From the NCBI GenBank assembly GCA_905233555.1, contig CAJODF010000013.1, positions 1 to 36,070 on the forward strand: a DNA stretch of 36,070 nt. Direction: 5' to 3'. Below the pieces are notes generated by a model, which was given only the letters and a program-made list of their open reading frames with translations, did no database searches and was not told the origin of the DNA. How positions within the stretch are numbered: position 1 is the first letter of the stretch; each line of letters begins with the position of its first letter. Both the position numbers and the translations under genes were made by a program. Origin of the DNA: an uncultured Prevotella sp. GTDB lineage: Bacteria; Bacteroidota; Bacteroidia; Bacteroidales; Bacteroidaceae. Positions 1 through 8,473 of this stretch are shown one piece after another.

Positions 1-31
1 AGGTCGCTGTGAAGCTCCCTTTTAAACTTTC

Positions 32-59
32 AAATTTTTAGCCGAAAGGCTGAAAATTT
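32..59 (+). terminator. Hairpin, probable terminator of an upstream gene
   Basis: A 12-bp stem (one G-T pair) closes on a GAAA tetraloop: the arms are AAATTTTTAGCC and GGCTGAAAATTT. CTTTTAG follows on the plus strand. It lies just before the first promoter of the window, so it most likely ends a rightward gene outside the window. The T tract is short, so an attenuator or processing site is also possible. Confidence 0.55.
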
Positions 60-134
60 CTTTTAGAGAAAAGGATTTTTAGTTAAACATAGGCTTTTTT
101 GATGCTGCTGCTCGCGAGAGTGGTGGCATCTTTT

Positions 135-166
135 TTTGGTAGTTTCAATTATTATTTGTACTTTTG
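135..166 (+). promoter_or_regulatory. Bacteroidota-type promoter of the M20 gene
   Basis: TTTG at 135-138 and TACTTTTG at 159-166 are separated by 20 bp, which fits the Bacteroidota -33/-7 consensus (TTTG, TAnnTTTG). Transcription would start around 172, which rules out the upstream in-frame ATG at 99 and supports the start at 186. Confidence 0.65.
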
Positions 167-185
167 CAGCAAATATCAAACATCT

Positions 186-1250
186 ATGGAGCAGAACAGT
201 TATTTGAACGATGCAGTCAGACTGCTGAAAGCACTGATATCAACACCATCAGTCAGTAGAAATGAGGAACAGGCAGCCAATCTGCTGAGCCGCTATTTAG
301 AGGAATGGGGATTGCCACACGGTCGTGAAGGCAACAACCTGTGGGTGGGTTGTCAAGACTGGAACAACGACCGACCAACAGTCATGTTGAACGCACACAT
401 CGACACGGTCAAACCCGTAGCCACCTGGACCCGTGATCCCTATCAGCCGGTTCAGGAAGGGGACATGCTCTATGGCTTGGGCTCCAACGACTGTGGCGGT
501 GGTCTTGTTGCACTGCTTCAGACCTACCGGATTATGCTCCACCAGCCCCGTAACTATAATATTCTGTGGGTGGCCTCAGCTGAAGAAGAGATATCGGGTC
601 CTAACGGTTTCAGTCGTGTCATGTCAAGGCTCCCGAAGATTGACGTCGCCATTATAGGAGAACCGACGGGCATGCAGCCTGCCATTGCAGAAAAGGGGTT
701 GATGGTGATCGACGGCTATGCTGACGGCATCTCCGGTCATGCAGCCAGAAACGAAGGCGTGAATGCCATCTATGAGGCCTTAGACGATCTGGTCTGGCTC
801 AGAGACTACAAGTTCCGCAAGGAGAGTCCGCTGCTGGGTCCCACCAAGTTGACGGTGACTGTCATCGAGTCCGGCACCCAACACAATGTGATTCCAGACA
901 ACCTCCATTTCATCATAGACGTACGCCCGAATGAGTTCTATCAGAACGAATATCTTTTTGAGTTCTTGCGGAAGAAAATGAAGAAATGTCGCTTGGAGGC
1001 CCGTTCGTTCCGTCTGCACTCATCGAGCATTCCTGAGACACATCCTCTGGTACAGAAATGCATGGCGATGGGCATGAAGCCCTTTGGCAGTCCGACCCTC
1101 AGCGACCAGGCCCTGATGCCATTCCCGTCGATGAAACTGGGCCCGGGCGATTCCGCACGCAGTCACTCTGCTGATGAGTTCATCCGCATCTCCGAGATAG
1201 AGCATGCCATCGACACCTACGTACGGCTGCTCTCTGACTTCCAACTATAA
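186..1250 (+). CDS. argE: M20 family metallohydrolase, probable N-acyl-ornithine deacylase
   Basis: Predicted cytosolic two-zinc amidohydrolase of the ArgE/DapE family, about 354 residues. It should remove the acyl group from N-acetyl- or N-succinyl-ornithine in arginine synthesis; Bacteroidetes are known to use succinylated intermediates. With the start at 186 the metal-site residues are visible: HID at 71-73, D102 in SND, the catalytic glutamates in AEEE at 132-135, E159 in GEPTG, and H327 in HSADEF. The open frame extends upstream to 99, but those 29 residues lie over the promoter at 135-166, so the ATG at 186 is preferred. It converges with the EnvC-like gene, with only 8 bp between the stop codons. 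Family assignment is firm; the exact acyl substrate is inference. Confidence 0.8.
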   Translation: MEQNSYLNDAVRLLKALISTPSVSRNEEQAANLLSRYLEEWGLPHGREGNNLWVGCQDWNNDRPTVMLNAHIDTVKPVATWTRDPYQPVQEGDMLYGLGSNDCGGGLVALLQTYRIMLHQPRNYNILWVASAEEEISGPNGFSRVMSRLPKIDVAIIGEPTGMQPAIAEKGLMVIDGYADGISGHAARNEGVNAIYEALDDLVWLRDYKFRKESPLLGPTKLTVTVIESGTQHNVIPDNLHFIIDVRPNEFYQNEYLFEFLRKKMKKCRLEARSFRLHSSSIPETHPLVQKCMAMGMKPFGSPTLSDQALMPFPSMKLGPGDSARSHSADEFIRISEIEHAIDTYVRLLSDFQL

Positions 1251-1258
1251 TCCAGAAA

Positions 1259-2866
1259 TCATCTGCTCAACCAGGACAAGGGGTTGAGCAAGGCACCTGA
1301 CAGTCGGCGCAACTGAAACTTCATCGTTCCCTCGCGGCTGACAGAGCCGATAACTTGTCGTGTACTGACTTTCTGTCCACTCGTGACACTCACCGACGAG
1401 AGGTCACTATATACGGAGAAATAGGTACCATGGCGAACGATGACAATCATCGACCCTCGGTAATCAACAACTCGACTCACCTCTCCGTCAAAGATACAAC
1501 GGGCCTTTGCACCTTGCTGACCTTTCAGTTCGATACCCTTCGTCTCCTGAACCGTCGTACCCTTCAGTCCCTCCACACGATGCTGACCTTGTGTGTTGAC
1601 AATCTTATAAGAACCCGTTATGGGCATCGGGAACCTTCCTTTGTTACTCTCAAAGTTGCCACTCAATTGACGATCGACAGACGACACTGTCCATGCCTCT
1701 TCTGATGCCTTCTTGGCCTCAGCCATCTCCTTCTCATGAGCCTTGGCCTCAGTAGCGGCCTTACGCTCAGCCTCCTTACGGGCATTCTCCGCTTCACGGG
1801 CGGCTTTCTCTGCGGCAGCCTTCTCACGCTCACTCTTACGGGCAGCAGCACGCGCCTCTGCCTTGGCCTTTGCCTCCTTTTCCTTCGCCTCCTGAATCTT
1901 TCGGGCGTTCTCACGGGCTGCAGCCTCAGCAGCCGCTTTCTTACGAGCCAACTCAGCCTCCCGTTTCTTCCGGGCTTCCTCAGCGGCCGCCTTCTTTCGC
2001 TCAGCCTCAGCACGGGCCTTGGCACGGGCAATCTCCTCGGCAATCATCTTGTCGATCTGGGCATTCAACTCAGCATCTTTCTTCCGTTGCTGCTCCAGGA
2101 CACTCTGGATGGTCTTCTGCTGCTTCTGCAAGGAAGTAACCACCTTTTGCTGCTCTACCTGCTTGTTTTCAAGTGACTTCTTCTCCTGTTCTCCACGGTA
2201 TAGCAGGTCGTTTTTCTGTTTTTTCACGCCCGACAGTTCTTCTGCCGCCTCAGCAACCTGCTGTTGCATGGAATGCACAGCCTCACCCTGAGCCCGTTGG
2301 AAAACAGCATACTCCCGCATAAAACGCATACGACGGAACATCTGCGAGAAGTTCTTGGCACTGAAGATGAACATCAACTGGTTCTGGATATTCCGATTGC
2401 GGCGCATATAGCGCACAGACTTCTTGAAACGGTCTTTACGCTCTTCGAGTTCTTTCCCCAGATTCTTGATCTGAAGGTCCAGAACCTGGATATTCCCATC
2501 CAGGGTATTGATGTCACGACGGATGGTGTCAATCGTCCGACGCTTGTCACTGATCTCCGTATTGATGATCATCAGGTTCTGCAGACGCTTCTTCACGTCC
2601 TGCTCATTCTGGCGCAACTTACGCTCCTGCTCCTTCATCTGTTTCTGGAGTTGCTGACGCTGGTTCTGCAACCCCTTTACCGTAACAGGCTGCTCTTTCT
2701 TGGCTGCTGACTGTTTCGTGGTTGTCTTAGTCGTCTTCTTGGCAGGTTGTTTCTTAGACACAGTCTTGGTTGTGGTGGCCTTTTTCCGGACAGTCGTTTT
2801 TTTCTGTCCGGAAACGGTCACCACAGAGAGACAAAACAACAGGAGAACAACCTGCAGTCGCTTCAT
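1259..2866 (-). CDS. EnvC-like murein hydrolase activator with degenerate LytM domain
   Basis: Secreted 535-residue protein. After a signal peptide (about residues 1-20, ending VSG-Q) comes a Lys/Thr-rich stretch, then a long coiled coil (about 60-260), an Ala/Lys/Glu-rich helix (about 270-390) and a C-terminal LytM/M23 fold (about 405-530). The zinc ligands of active M23 peptidases are missing: the usual HxxxD region reads GIELKG and the usual HxH region reads MKFQLR. The protein is therefore probably not an enzyme but an activator of cell-wall amidases, as EnvC and NlpD are in Proteobacteria. It is the last gene of the dut operon, 7 bp after the DUF4292 gene. Partner amidases are not in the window. 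Confidence 0.82.
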   Translation of the reverse strand: MKRLQVVLLLFCLSVVTVSGQKKTTVRKKATTTKTVSKKQPAKKTTKTTTKQSAAKKEQPVTVKGLQNQRQQLQKQMKEQERKLRQNEQDVKKRLQNLMIINTEISDKRRTIDTIRRDINTLDGNIQVLDLQIKNLGKELEERKDRFKKSVRYMRRNRNIQNQLMFIFSAKNFSQMFRRMRFMREYAVFQRAQGEAVHSMQQQVAEAAEELSGVKKQKNDLLYRGEQEKKSLENKQVEQQKVVTSLQKQQKTIQSVLEQQRKKDAELNAQIDKMIAEEIARAKARAEAERKKAAAEEARKKREAELARKKAAAEAAARENARKIQEAKEKEAKAKAEARAAARKSEREKAAAEKAAREAENARKEAERKAATEAKAHEKEMAEAKKASEEAWTVSSVDRQLSGNFESNKGRFPMPITGSYKIVNTQGQHRVEGLKGTTVQETKGIELKGQQGAKARCIFDGEVSRVVDYRGSMIVIVRHGTYFSVYSDLSSVSVTSGQKVSTRQVIGSVSREGTMKFQLRRLSGALLNPLSWLSR

Positions 2867-2873
2867 CTGCTAT

Positions 2874-3749
2874 TTACAGGGACATAAAGCGACGGAGAAT
2901 CTCATCAACCGTCACCTCACGGTATTTATTGGATACTTCGGTACGGGTATCCCACTCTGTGTCACTTCCAAGATAGTTGAGTGTCATACCGAGTTTCACC
3001 TCCTTCTTGGCTGTTGTCAGGGCTACGGCATGCTTCGTGGGGAACTTCTTACCTGAGAACATCTCAAACTTATCGTAATCCCAGTTCAACTGAGCACTGT
3101 TCTCGGGATTGAAGCGGTCCTTGTACTGGATATTAGCCATCTTGATAGCAGTATCCTTACATCCAACGAGCCAACTATAATCCATCTTGCCCTCATTCAA
3201 CTGGATAATCATATCGTCACCACTCTCAAGGGTCGTATAGACAGCTGTCGTGTCGGAAGCAGTGGGCTTCTTACCGATGATGACGGGATTGGGCTTAAAC
3301 AACTCGTTCCAGAACAGAGCCTGCATCGAACTGAAGTCCAGACCACTGTTGCGCAGGAAATCCACCTGCATCCAGGGGGCCTTCAGGTACTGCTTGTTGA
3401 TACGGTCCATGATCAGCACATAGTCCTTGGTCATCTCGATACGTCCGGCCTCTACGAAACCGAAAGCCATCAACTGCAGACGAATCACGTCGTCGCGCTT
3501 CATCTTCAGGTTACCTGTCAACGTCAGTTTCTGGGCTCCTACTTCAACAGAAAACTTCACCTTCGAAGTGAGGAAACGGGCGTTCGTGACATTGTCCTGT
3601 ACTCTCTCCACAAAATCTTTCTGCTGTTGCTGTTCGACAGTAAGGGGCTTCTGCGTCTCTTCTTTCACACTCTTCTTGTGCAAGAAACAAGAAGTCAGCA
3701 TCAGTGGCATTGCCAATACGGCAATCTTCAAAAAACTGGATGATTTCAT
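2874..3749 (-). CDS. DUF4292 family lipoprotein
   Basis: Lipoprotein of 291 residues with signal peptide and lipobox LTSC (Cys at about 21). The body matches the Bacteroidetes DUF4292 family: a run of beta strands with the pattern GNLKMKRDDVIRLQLMAFGF, then a segment on a tracked residue pair (MDRINKQYLKAP) and the ALFWNELF block. The fold recalls LolA/LppX-type lipid-binding half-barrels, but that is inference and the function is unknown. The start overlaps the stop of the TPR gene by ATGA at 3746-3749, so translation is probably coupled. The constant company of an EnvC-like protein and a TPR lipoprotein suggests an envelope role. Confidence 0.85.
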   Translation of the reverse strand: MKSSSFLKIAVLAMPLMLTSCFLHKKSVKEETQKPLTVEQQQQKDFVERVQDNVTNARFLTSKVKFSVEVGAQKLTLTGNLKMKRDDVIRLQLMAFGFVEAGRIEMTKDYVLIMDRINKQYLKAPWMQVDFLRNSGLDFSSMQALFWNELFKPNPVIIGKKPTASDTTAVYTTLESGDDMIIQLNEGKMDYSWLVGCKDTAIKMANIQYKDRFNPENSAQLNWDYDKFEMFSGKKFPTKHAVALTTAKKEVKLGMTLNYLGSDTEWDTRTEVSNKYREVTVDEILRRFMSL

Positions 3750-5551
3750 TCTTTAAAATATTTTTTAAGTTTGACTTTTCTGATTAGTACCTTGTTCTCT
3801 GCGTCCCCCTTCAGGGCATCCTGCCAGAAGGTCAGTGCCTTGTCGGGATCTTTACAATACCAGTAGATGTCACCGGCATGCTCATAGATAGCCGCATTGC
3901 TGATGGTGTCCCCACCAATGGTGACGGTATCCACATTCTGTAAGGCCTGATCGATGTAGATCTTCGCCTCAGCATAACGCTCCTGCATGAAGAGGATCCA
4001 GGCAAACGTATCGAGATAGGTGGCATTCTTCGGTTCTGCTTTCAGGGTCTTCATGCTCATCGTCTCGGCCTTCGAGAGATTCTCGTTCCGCAGACTGAGA
4101 TAGTAGGCATAGTTGTTCAGACACGGGATATTGTCGGGCTTCCACTGCAGACAGGAGTCATAGGCCGCAAAGGCCTCCTGTACCCGTCCTTTCTTATGCA
4201 GGATCTCACCCATCACCTCATAGAAGTCAGAGACGATATCCGCATTACTCCTCTCATTGATGACACTCACCCCATTCTGGAAAGTGGAGAGCGCCTGATC
4301 CAGACTATCCCGCTGGTAATAAGCAATCCCCTGATAATAGTAGAACGCCATATCGTCAGGATTATATTCCCGGGCCGTCTGACAGAGTTCTATCACACGG
4401 TCCTTATCGTCCTCAGCCCAGGCATAGCCCACCAGATGCAGACGGGCTGTCGAATTGTCCGGTGCCAGTTTCAGGATGTGGTTCAGGACCGGTTTGATAC
4501 TGTCTGCCGGCATCTTTTTCAAGTCCATATAGGTGGCACACAACATGGGAATATCTACATCCGTGGTATCGACTGCCATCATCTGATGGAACATACGGAG
4601 TACCTCCGTACTGTCACCACCGGCCTGTTCATTGGCCCCGATAATTTGTCGGATCAGGTAAGTCTTTTCTTCCAGACTCGTATTCCTGCCCAACAGCACC
4701 CGTTTCGTCAATGAATCTGCCATCACCTGGTCCTGCTGCGACTGGTAATAGGTACGCAATGACATCAGCACACGGTTGTTATTGGGTTCTTCCTTCAGGA
4801 TACGGTCATAGATGTCCAGCGCCTGTTTCGTCTCACCGGTCATCATCAGACTCTCACCGTACATCGCCAGATAGTTCAGATCGTTGGGATATTGCTTGGC
4901 TAGGGCAGCCATTTCAGCCACGGCAGCCTTCTCGTTGCCCATCCGTGTATAGACCTCACTCTTCGCCAGTGTCAATCGTTCACTCTTACCGTCAATCGTT
5001 TCTATCCGGTCTAATACGGCCACGGCATTCTGATAGTCATCCACCTCCTGATAGAGTTGGAAGAGCATCTCCAACAAGTTTTCACGGTCCTTATGACGTT
5101 CATAGAGTTTTTCCACCACAGCGATGGCATCCTGATAGTTCTGCTGACGGATATAGACCTGCGCCAGCGTCTCCATATAGGTCTCGTTCTCAGGATTCAG
5201 TCGGGCTGCTGTCTTGAAATAATCCAGGGATTTCTCTGTTTGCTTCATGGCACTGTAATACTGTGCCAGGAAATAATAGACCTCAGCCGCATGGGGATTG
5301 ATGTCCAGACAATGACTCAACAAGTCGAAGGCAGCATCATTCTGCCCCTTCTGTCGCTGAACCATCGCCTCCATGAAGAAATGGTCATACAGACGGGCCT
5401 GTTCCGGGGAGAGTTGGGGCACCTGTCCGCTCACCTCTGTCACGCCTACCATCTTTGTGGCGGTAGAACACGACCAGATGCCTACTGCCAGACAAACCAG
5501 CAGCAGCCAGACCTGCATTGTTGTTATGATCCTCTTCTTCTTCGTGGCCAA
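3746..5551 (-). CDS. TPR-repeat lipoprotein
   Basis: About 600 residues. A signal peptide with lipobox IWSC precedes a nearly continuous array of tetratricopeptide repeats from about residue 50 to the end, for example the units starting AEVYYFLAQYYSAMKQ and ETYMETLAQVYIRQQN. A second Met (MQVWLL, residue 12) could also be the start, because the first 11 residues are a basic lead. TPR proteins are scaffolds; no catalytic domain is seen. The gene starts 11 bp after dut and overlaps the DUF4292 gene by 4 bp. It is probably attached to the outer membrane facing the periplasm. Its partner is unknown. Confidence 0.85.
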   Translation of the reverse strand: MATKKKRIITTMQVWLLLVCLAVGIWSCSTATKMVGVTEVSGQVPQLSPEQARLYDHFFMEAMVQRQKGQNDAAFDLLSHCLDINPHAAEVYYFLAQYYSAMKQTEKSLDYFKTAARLNPENETYMETLAQVYIRQQNYQDAIAVVEKLYERHKDRENLLEMLFQLYQEVDDYQNAVAVLDRIETIDGKSERLTLAKSEVYTRMGNEKAAVAEMAALAKQYPNDLNYLAMYGESLMMTGETKQALDIYDRILKEEPNNNRVLMSLRTYYQSQQDQVMADSLTKRVLLGRNTSLEEKTYLIRQIIGANEQAGGDSTEVLRMFHQMMAVDTTDVDIPMLCATYMDLKKMPADSIKPVLNHILKLAPDNSTARLHLVGYAWAEDDKDRVIELCQTAREYNPDDMAFYYYQGIAYYQRDSLDQALSTFQNGVSVINERSNADIVSDFYEVMGEILHKKGRVQEAFAAYDSCLQWKPDNIPCLNNYAYYLSLRNENLSKAETMSMKTLKAEPKNATYLDTFAWILFMQERYAEAKIYIDQALQNVDTVTIGGDTISNAAIYEHAGDIYWYCKDPDKALTFWQDALKGDAENKVLIRKVKLKKYFKE

Positions 5552-5562
5552 TCGTCCTTTGT

Positions 5563-6000
5563 TTATTTCACACCTGTATGCCCATAGCCGCCGGCACCAC
5601 GCTCTGTCTCATCGAGCACCTCAACAGCCTCAAACACAGCCTGCTCATGACGGGCGATCACCATCTGCGCAATGCGTTCCCCGTCTTCTACGACAAAGTC
5701 CTCCTGCGACAGATTGATAAGCACGACGCCTACCTCACCGCGATAGTCGGCATCGACTGTCCCGGGGGCATTCAGGACGGTGATACCTTTTTTCAGGGCC
5801 AGTCCACTACGTGGACGGACCTGTGCTTCATAGCCCTCAGGCAACGCAATATACAGACCGGTTGGAATGAGCCTGCGCTCCAGCGGCTTCAGGGTGACTG
5901 GCGCCTCCAGATTAGCCCGCAGATCCATCCCCGCACTCTGTGTGGTGGCATACTGAGGCAAAGGCTGATGTCCTTTGTTGACAACCTTAATCTTGAGCAT
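5563..6000 (-). CDS. dut: dUTP pyrophosphatase
   Basis: Trimeric dUTPase of normal size (145 residues). It hydrolyses dUTP to dUMP and pyrophosphate, keeping uracil out of DNA and feeding dTMP synthesis. All five family motifs are present: AGMDLRA (23-29), RPRSGLA (62-68), [11 protein letters not shown] (80-90, with the catalytic Asp), GERIAQ (107-112) and [10 protein letters not shown] (134-143). It is first in a leftward operon with two lipoprotein genes and an EnvC-like gene, and divergent from the dGTPase gene, so two dNTP-pool enzymes share one intergenic promoter region. Confidence 0.97.
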   Translation of the reverse strand: MLKIKVVNKGHQPLPQYATTQSAGMDLRANLEAPVTLKPLERRLIPTGLYIALPEGYEAQVRPRSGLALKKGITVLNAPGTVDADYRGEVGVVLINLSQEDFVVEDGERIAQMVIARHEQAVFEAVEVLDETERGAGGYGHTGVK

Positions 6001-6029
6001 ACGTTTAAAATTTCATTTTAACATTGGTG

Positions 6030-6037
6030 CAAAAGTA
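6030..6037 (-). promoter_or_regulatory. Probable -7 element of the dut operon
   Basis: The minus strand reads TACTTTTG here (TAnnTTTG consensus), 30 bp before the dut start. No clear TTTG is found at the expected -33 position. It is followed within 64 bp by the divergent dgt promoter. Confidence 0.5.
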
Positions 6038-6077
6038 CGCAATTATCTTGAAATAGCCATATTTTTCCCAAGAAAAT

Positions 6078-6108
6078 GTTGTTTTTTATAATAAATTCGT
6101 TACTTTTG
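6078..6108 (+). promoter_or_regulatory. Promoter of dgt
   Basis: GTTG at 6078-6081 and TACTTTTG at 6101-6108, 19 bp apart, fit the Bacteroidota promoter. The -7 element ends only 9 bp before the first ATG of dgt, so the transcript should have almost no 5' leader. Confidence 0.6.
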
Positions 6109-6117
6109 CAGTCAATT

Positions 6118-7458
6118 ATGATGAATTGGCAGCAACTTATATCCAACAAACGGCTCGGACAAGAGCACAAACATCCGGAGCGACACGACGACCGGACAGA
6201 GTTCAAACGCGACTACGACCGACTCATTTTCTCGGCCCCTTTCCGTCGTCTGCAGAACAAGACACAGGTATTCCCCCTGCCGGGAAGTATCTTTGTACAC
6301 AACCGCCTCACCCACTCCCTGGAAGTGTCGAGTGTCGGCATGTCCTTGGGCAATGATGTGGCGAAAATACTCATCGGTCGGCATCCGGAACTGAAAGACA
6401 CGCTCTTTGCCGAGATCGGACAGATTGTGGCTACAGCCTGTCTGGCCCATGACATGGGCAATCCGCCCTTTGGTCACAGCGGAGAAAAGGCCATCCAGAC
6501 CTACTTCTCTGAGGGTCCCGGCAGAGACCTGCAACGGGAGGTAAGTCATCAGTTCTGGGACGACATCACCCACTTCGAGGGCAATGCCAATGCCTTCCGT
6601 CTGCTCACCCACCAGTTTAAGGGTCGTCGGGCAGGTGGTTTTGTCATGACTTATTCCATGCTTGCCAGCATCGTGAAATATCCGTTCTCCTCCTCGATTG
6701 CCGGCAAGAAAGGCAAGTTCGGATTCTTCGATGAAGAGAAGGATATCTATCAAAGAGTTGCCGATGAATTAGGCATTATTTGTCTTTCAAAGCCAGGAGA
6801 ACCGCTTCGTTATGTCCGTCATCCGCTGGTTTATTTGGTGGAGGCTGCTGATGACATCTGTTACGAGATTATGGATATCGAGGACGCCCATAAGTTAAAA
6901 ATTCTTACCTATGAAGAGACGGCCCGGCTCATGCTCAGTTTCTTCGACCAGACCCATCAGGACAGTATCCTGCAACGCATCATCGATGAAGGACTCACCG
7001 ACGACAATGAGAAAGTGGTGTATATGCGGGCCTGTGTCATTGGCAAACTGGAAAGTGAGTGTGTGCAGGTGTTTGTCAATCACGAGGAAGAGATTCTGAA
7101 CGGCACTCTCAAGGGCTCACTCATCGACAGTATCTCTGAAACACCACACGAAGCCTATCAGCAATGTGCTGCACTCTCGGTGGAACGTATCTATAAAAGC
7201 AGACCTGTGCTCGATGTAGAGTTGTCCGGTTATAAGATTATGGAGACATTAATGACCCATTTCATCGAGGCTGCACGGCATCCGGACCGTTTCTATTCCA
7301 AACAACTCATCAGTCGTGTCAGCAGCCAGTACGACATCGACTCACCCAACTTGGAGACCCGTCTGATGGCGGTCATCGACTACATCAGCGGCATGACAGA
7401 TGTCTATGCCCTGGATGTCTATCAGAAAATCTGCGGAATAGCGTTGCCTATCGTTTGA
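6118..7458 (+). CDS. dgt: Deoxyguanosinetriphosphate triphosphohydrolase-like protein
   Basis: HD-domain dNTP triphosphohydrolase of about 446 residues; the family splits dGTP (and in some members other dNTPs) into the nucleoside and triphosphate. The HD metal ligands are visible: H66 in THSLE, H111-D112 in AHDMGNPPFGH, H120 and the Asp pair near 245 in AADDICY. The open frame reaches upstream to 6076, but those residues overlie the promoter; the ATGATG at 6118-6123 is the likely start. It is divergent from dut and convergent with glsB, whose stop is 1 bp away. Substrate range cannot be told from sequence. Confidence 0.93.
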   Translation: MMNWQQLISNKRLGQEHKHPERHDDRTEFKRDYDRLIFSAPFRRLQNKTQVFPLPGSIFVHNRLTHSLEVSSVGMSLGNDVAKILIGRHPELKDTLFAEIGQIVATACLAHDMGNPPFGHSGEKAIQTYFSEGPGRDLQREVSHQFWDDITHFEGNANAFRLLTHQFKGRRAGGFVMTYSMLASIVKYPFSSSIAGKKGKFGFFDEEKDIYQRVADELGIICLSKPGEPLRYVRHPLVYLVEAADDICYEIMDIEDAHKLKILTYEETARLMLSFFDQTHQDSILQRIIDEGLTDDNEKVVYMRACVIGKLESECVQVFVNHEEEILNGTLKGSLIDSISETPHEAYQQCAALSVERIYKSRPVLDVELSGYKIMETLMTHFIEAARHPDRFYSKQLISRVSSQYDIDSPNLETRLMAVIDYISGMTDVYALDVYQKICGIALPIV

Positions 7459-7459
7459 T

Positions 7460-8449
7460 TCAACGGGGTTTATAAATGACCTTATTGGCCCCGCTGGTAA
7501 TCTGGAATGCCTCGGGATGTTCCTTGATATAGGAATCGATGTGGCGCACCCGCTTATCTTCCAGGATCTCGTCAACGGCAATCAGGATACCTGTCTCCTC
7601 CACATCACCGAAACCATAATTGATGGCAGTACCAAACAGTTTCATCGTGGGCGAGAGACTCATATAGGCATTGACCAATGGCGGAATATTATAACCGAGT
7701 TTGCGTATCTCGCGGTTCAGGATACGATAGTCACCCTTAAAAGTCTTCTCACAGAACAGACGCTCCAATTCCTGGGGGTCGGCTTCAATTTCCAGCGGTT
7801 TCATCGGTACAATCAGGTTCTCTTTGTCTGCAAAATGCTTGCGCAGGAAATAGAGAATCATGTCGCGTCCACGACGGATATAGGAGGGATACATCGTGAA
7901 CTTACCAAAGAAATAGCGGACATTGGGTTTGATGACCGTCAGCGCACCCAGACCATCCCAAAGGTTGTCGAGGGCAAAGAGACTCTTGGCACCCATTCGC
8001 GAACTCTGATAGGGCAGAGCGACAAACGAACGTCCCAGTTCTATCGTATATGGAGCATATTCCTTCAAGAACTTTTCCGAGAAGTGGAACATGTGACTGG
8101 TAGCCAACTTCGGTTGTCCCTTCTCATCCATTTCCCATTCCGTGCCCTCCAGATAACGATAACCGCCCAATATCTCCTCCTGTTCCGGATTCCATACGAT
8201 CAGTTGTTTGTAGCAGTTCTCGCAGATATCGAACTCATCGATATCCATCTCTTTACCAGTACCGCCACCTGCCTCTCGGAAAGCCACCTCGCGCAGTCGT
8301 CCGATCTCCTTCATGACGTTAGGCGCATTATGAGCCGTTACGACATAGATTCTGTTGTTGCTCTTGTTCGTCATGCGGAGTTGACGCTCGGGGGTCAATT
8401 CGCTCTTGAGGACTTCCTTGTCGATGGGTTGGATAATCTCTTGTTCCAT
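7460..8449 (-). CDS. glsB: GNAT-type N-acyltransferase, probable GlsB
   Basis: A 329-residue cytosolic acyltransferase of the OlsB/hemolysin-like group within the GNAT fold. Recognisable blocks are VMKEIGRLREVAFREAGGG, GGYRYLEG and ELGRSFVALPYQ. In Bacteroides, GlsB attaches a 3-hydroxy fatty acid to glycine to start glycine-lipid synthesis. The gene lies 24 bp downstream of a PlsC-type acyltransferase that fits GlsA, which is the known pairing. OlsB-type ornithine acylation is the main alternative, because the two reactions are run by close homologues. The symbol rests on homology and context, not on a substrate-specific residue. Confidence 0.75.
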   Translation of the reverse strand: MEQEIIQPIDKEVLKSELTPERQLRMTNKSNNRIYVVTAHNAPNVMKEIGRLREVAFREAGGGTGKEMDIDEFDICENCYKQLIVWNPEQEEILGGYRYLEGTEWEMDEKGQPKLATSHMFHFSEKFLKEYAPYTIELGRSFVALPYQSSRMGAKSLFALDNLWDGLGALTVIKPNVRYFFGKFTMYPSYIRRGRDMILYFLRKHFADKENLIVPMKPLEIEADPQELERLFCEKTFKGDYRILNREIRKLGYNIPPLVNAYMSLSPTMKLFGTAINYGFGDVEETGILIAVDEILEDKRVRHIDSYIKEHPEAFQITSGANKVIYKPR

Positions 8450-8473
8450 GCTTTGGGGGTTGTTTGAAGGGTC

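Noticed and set aside
99..185. Upstream start of the M20 gene at 99
   Set aside because: The extra 29 residues overlie a good promoter at 135-166 and do not look like part of the enzyme.
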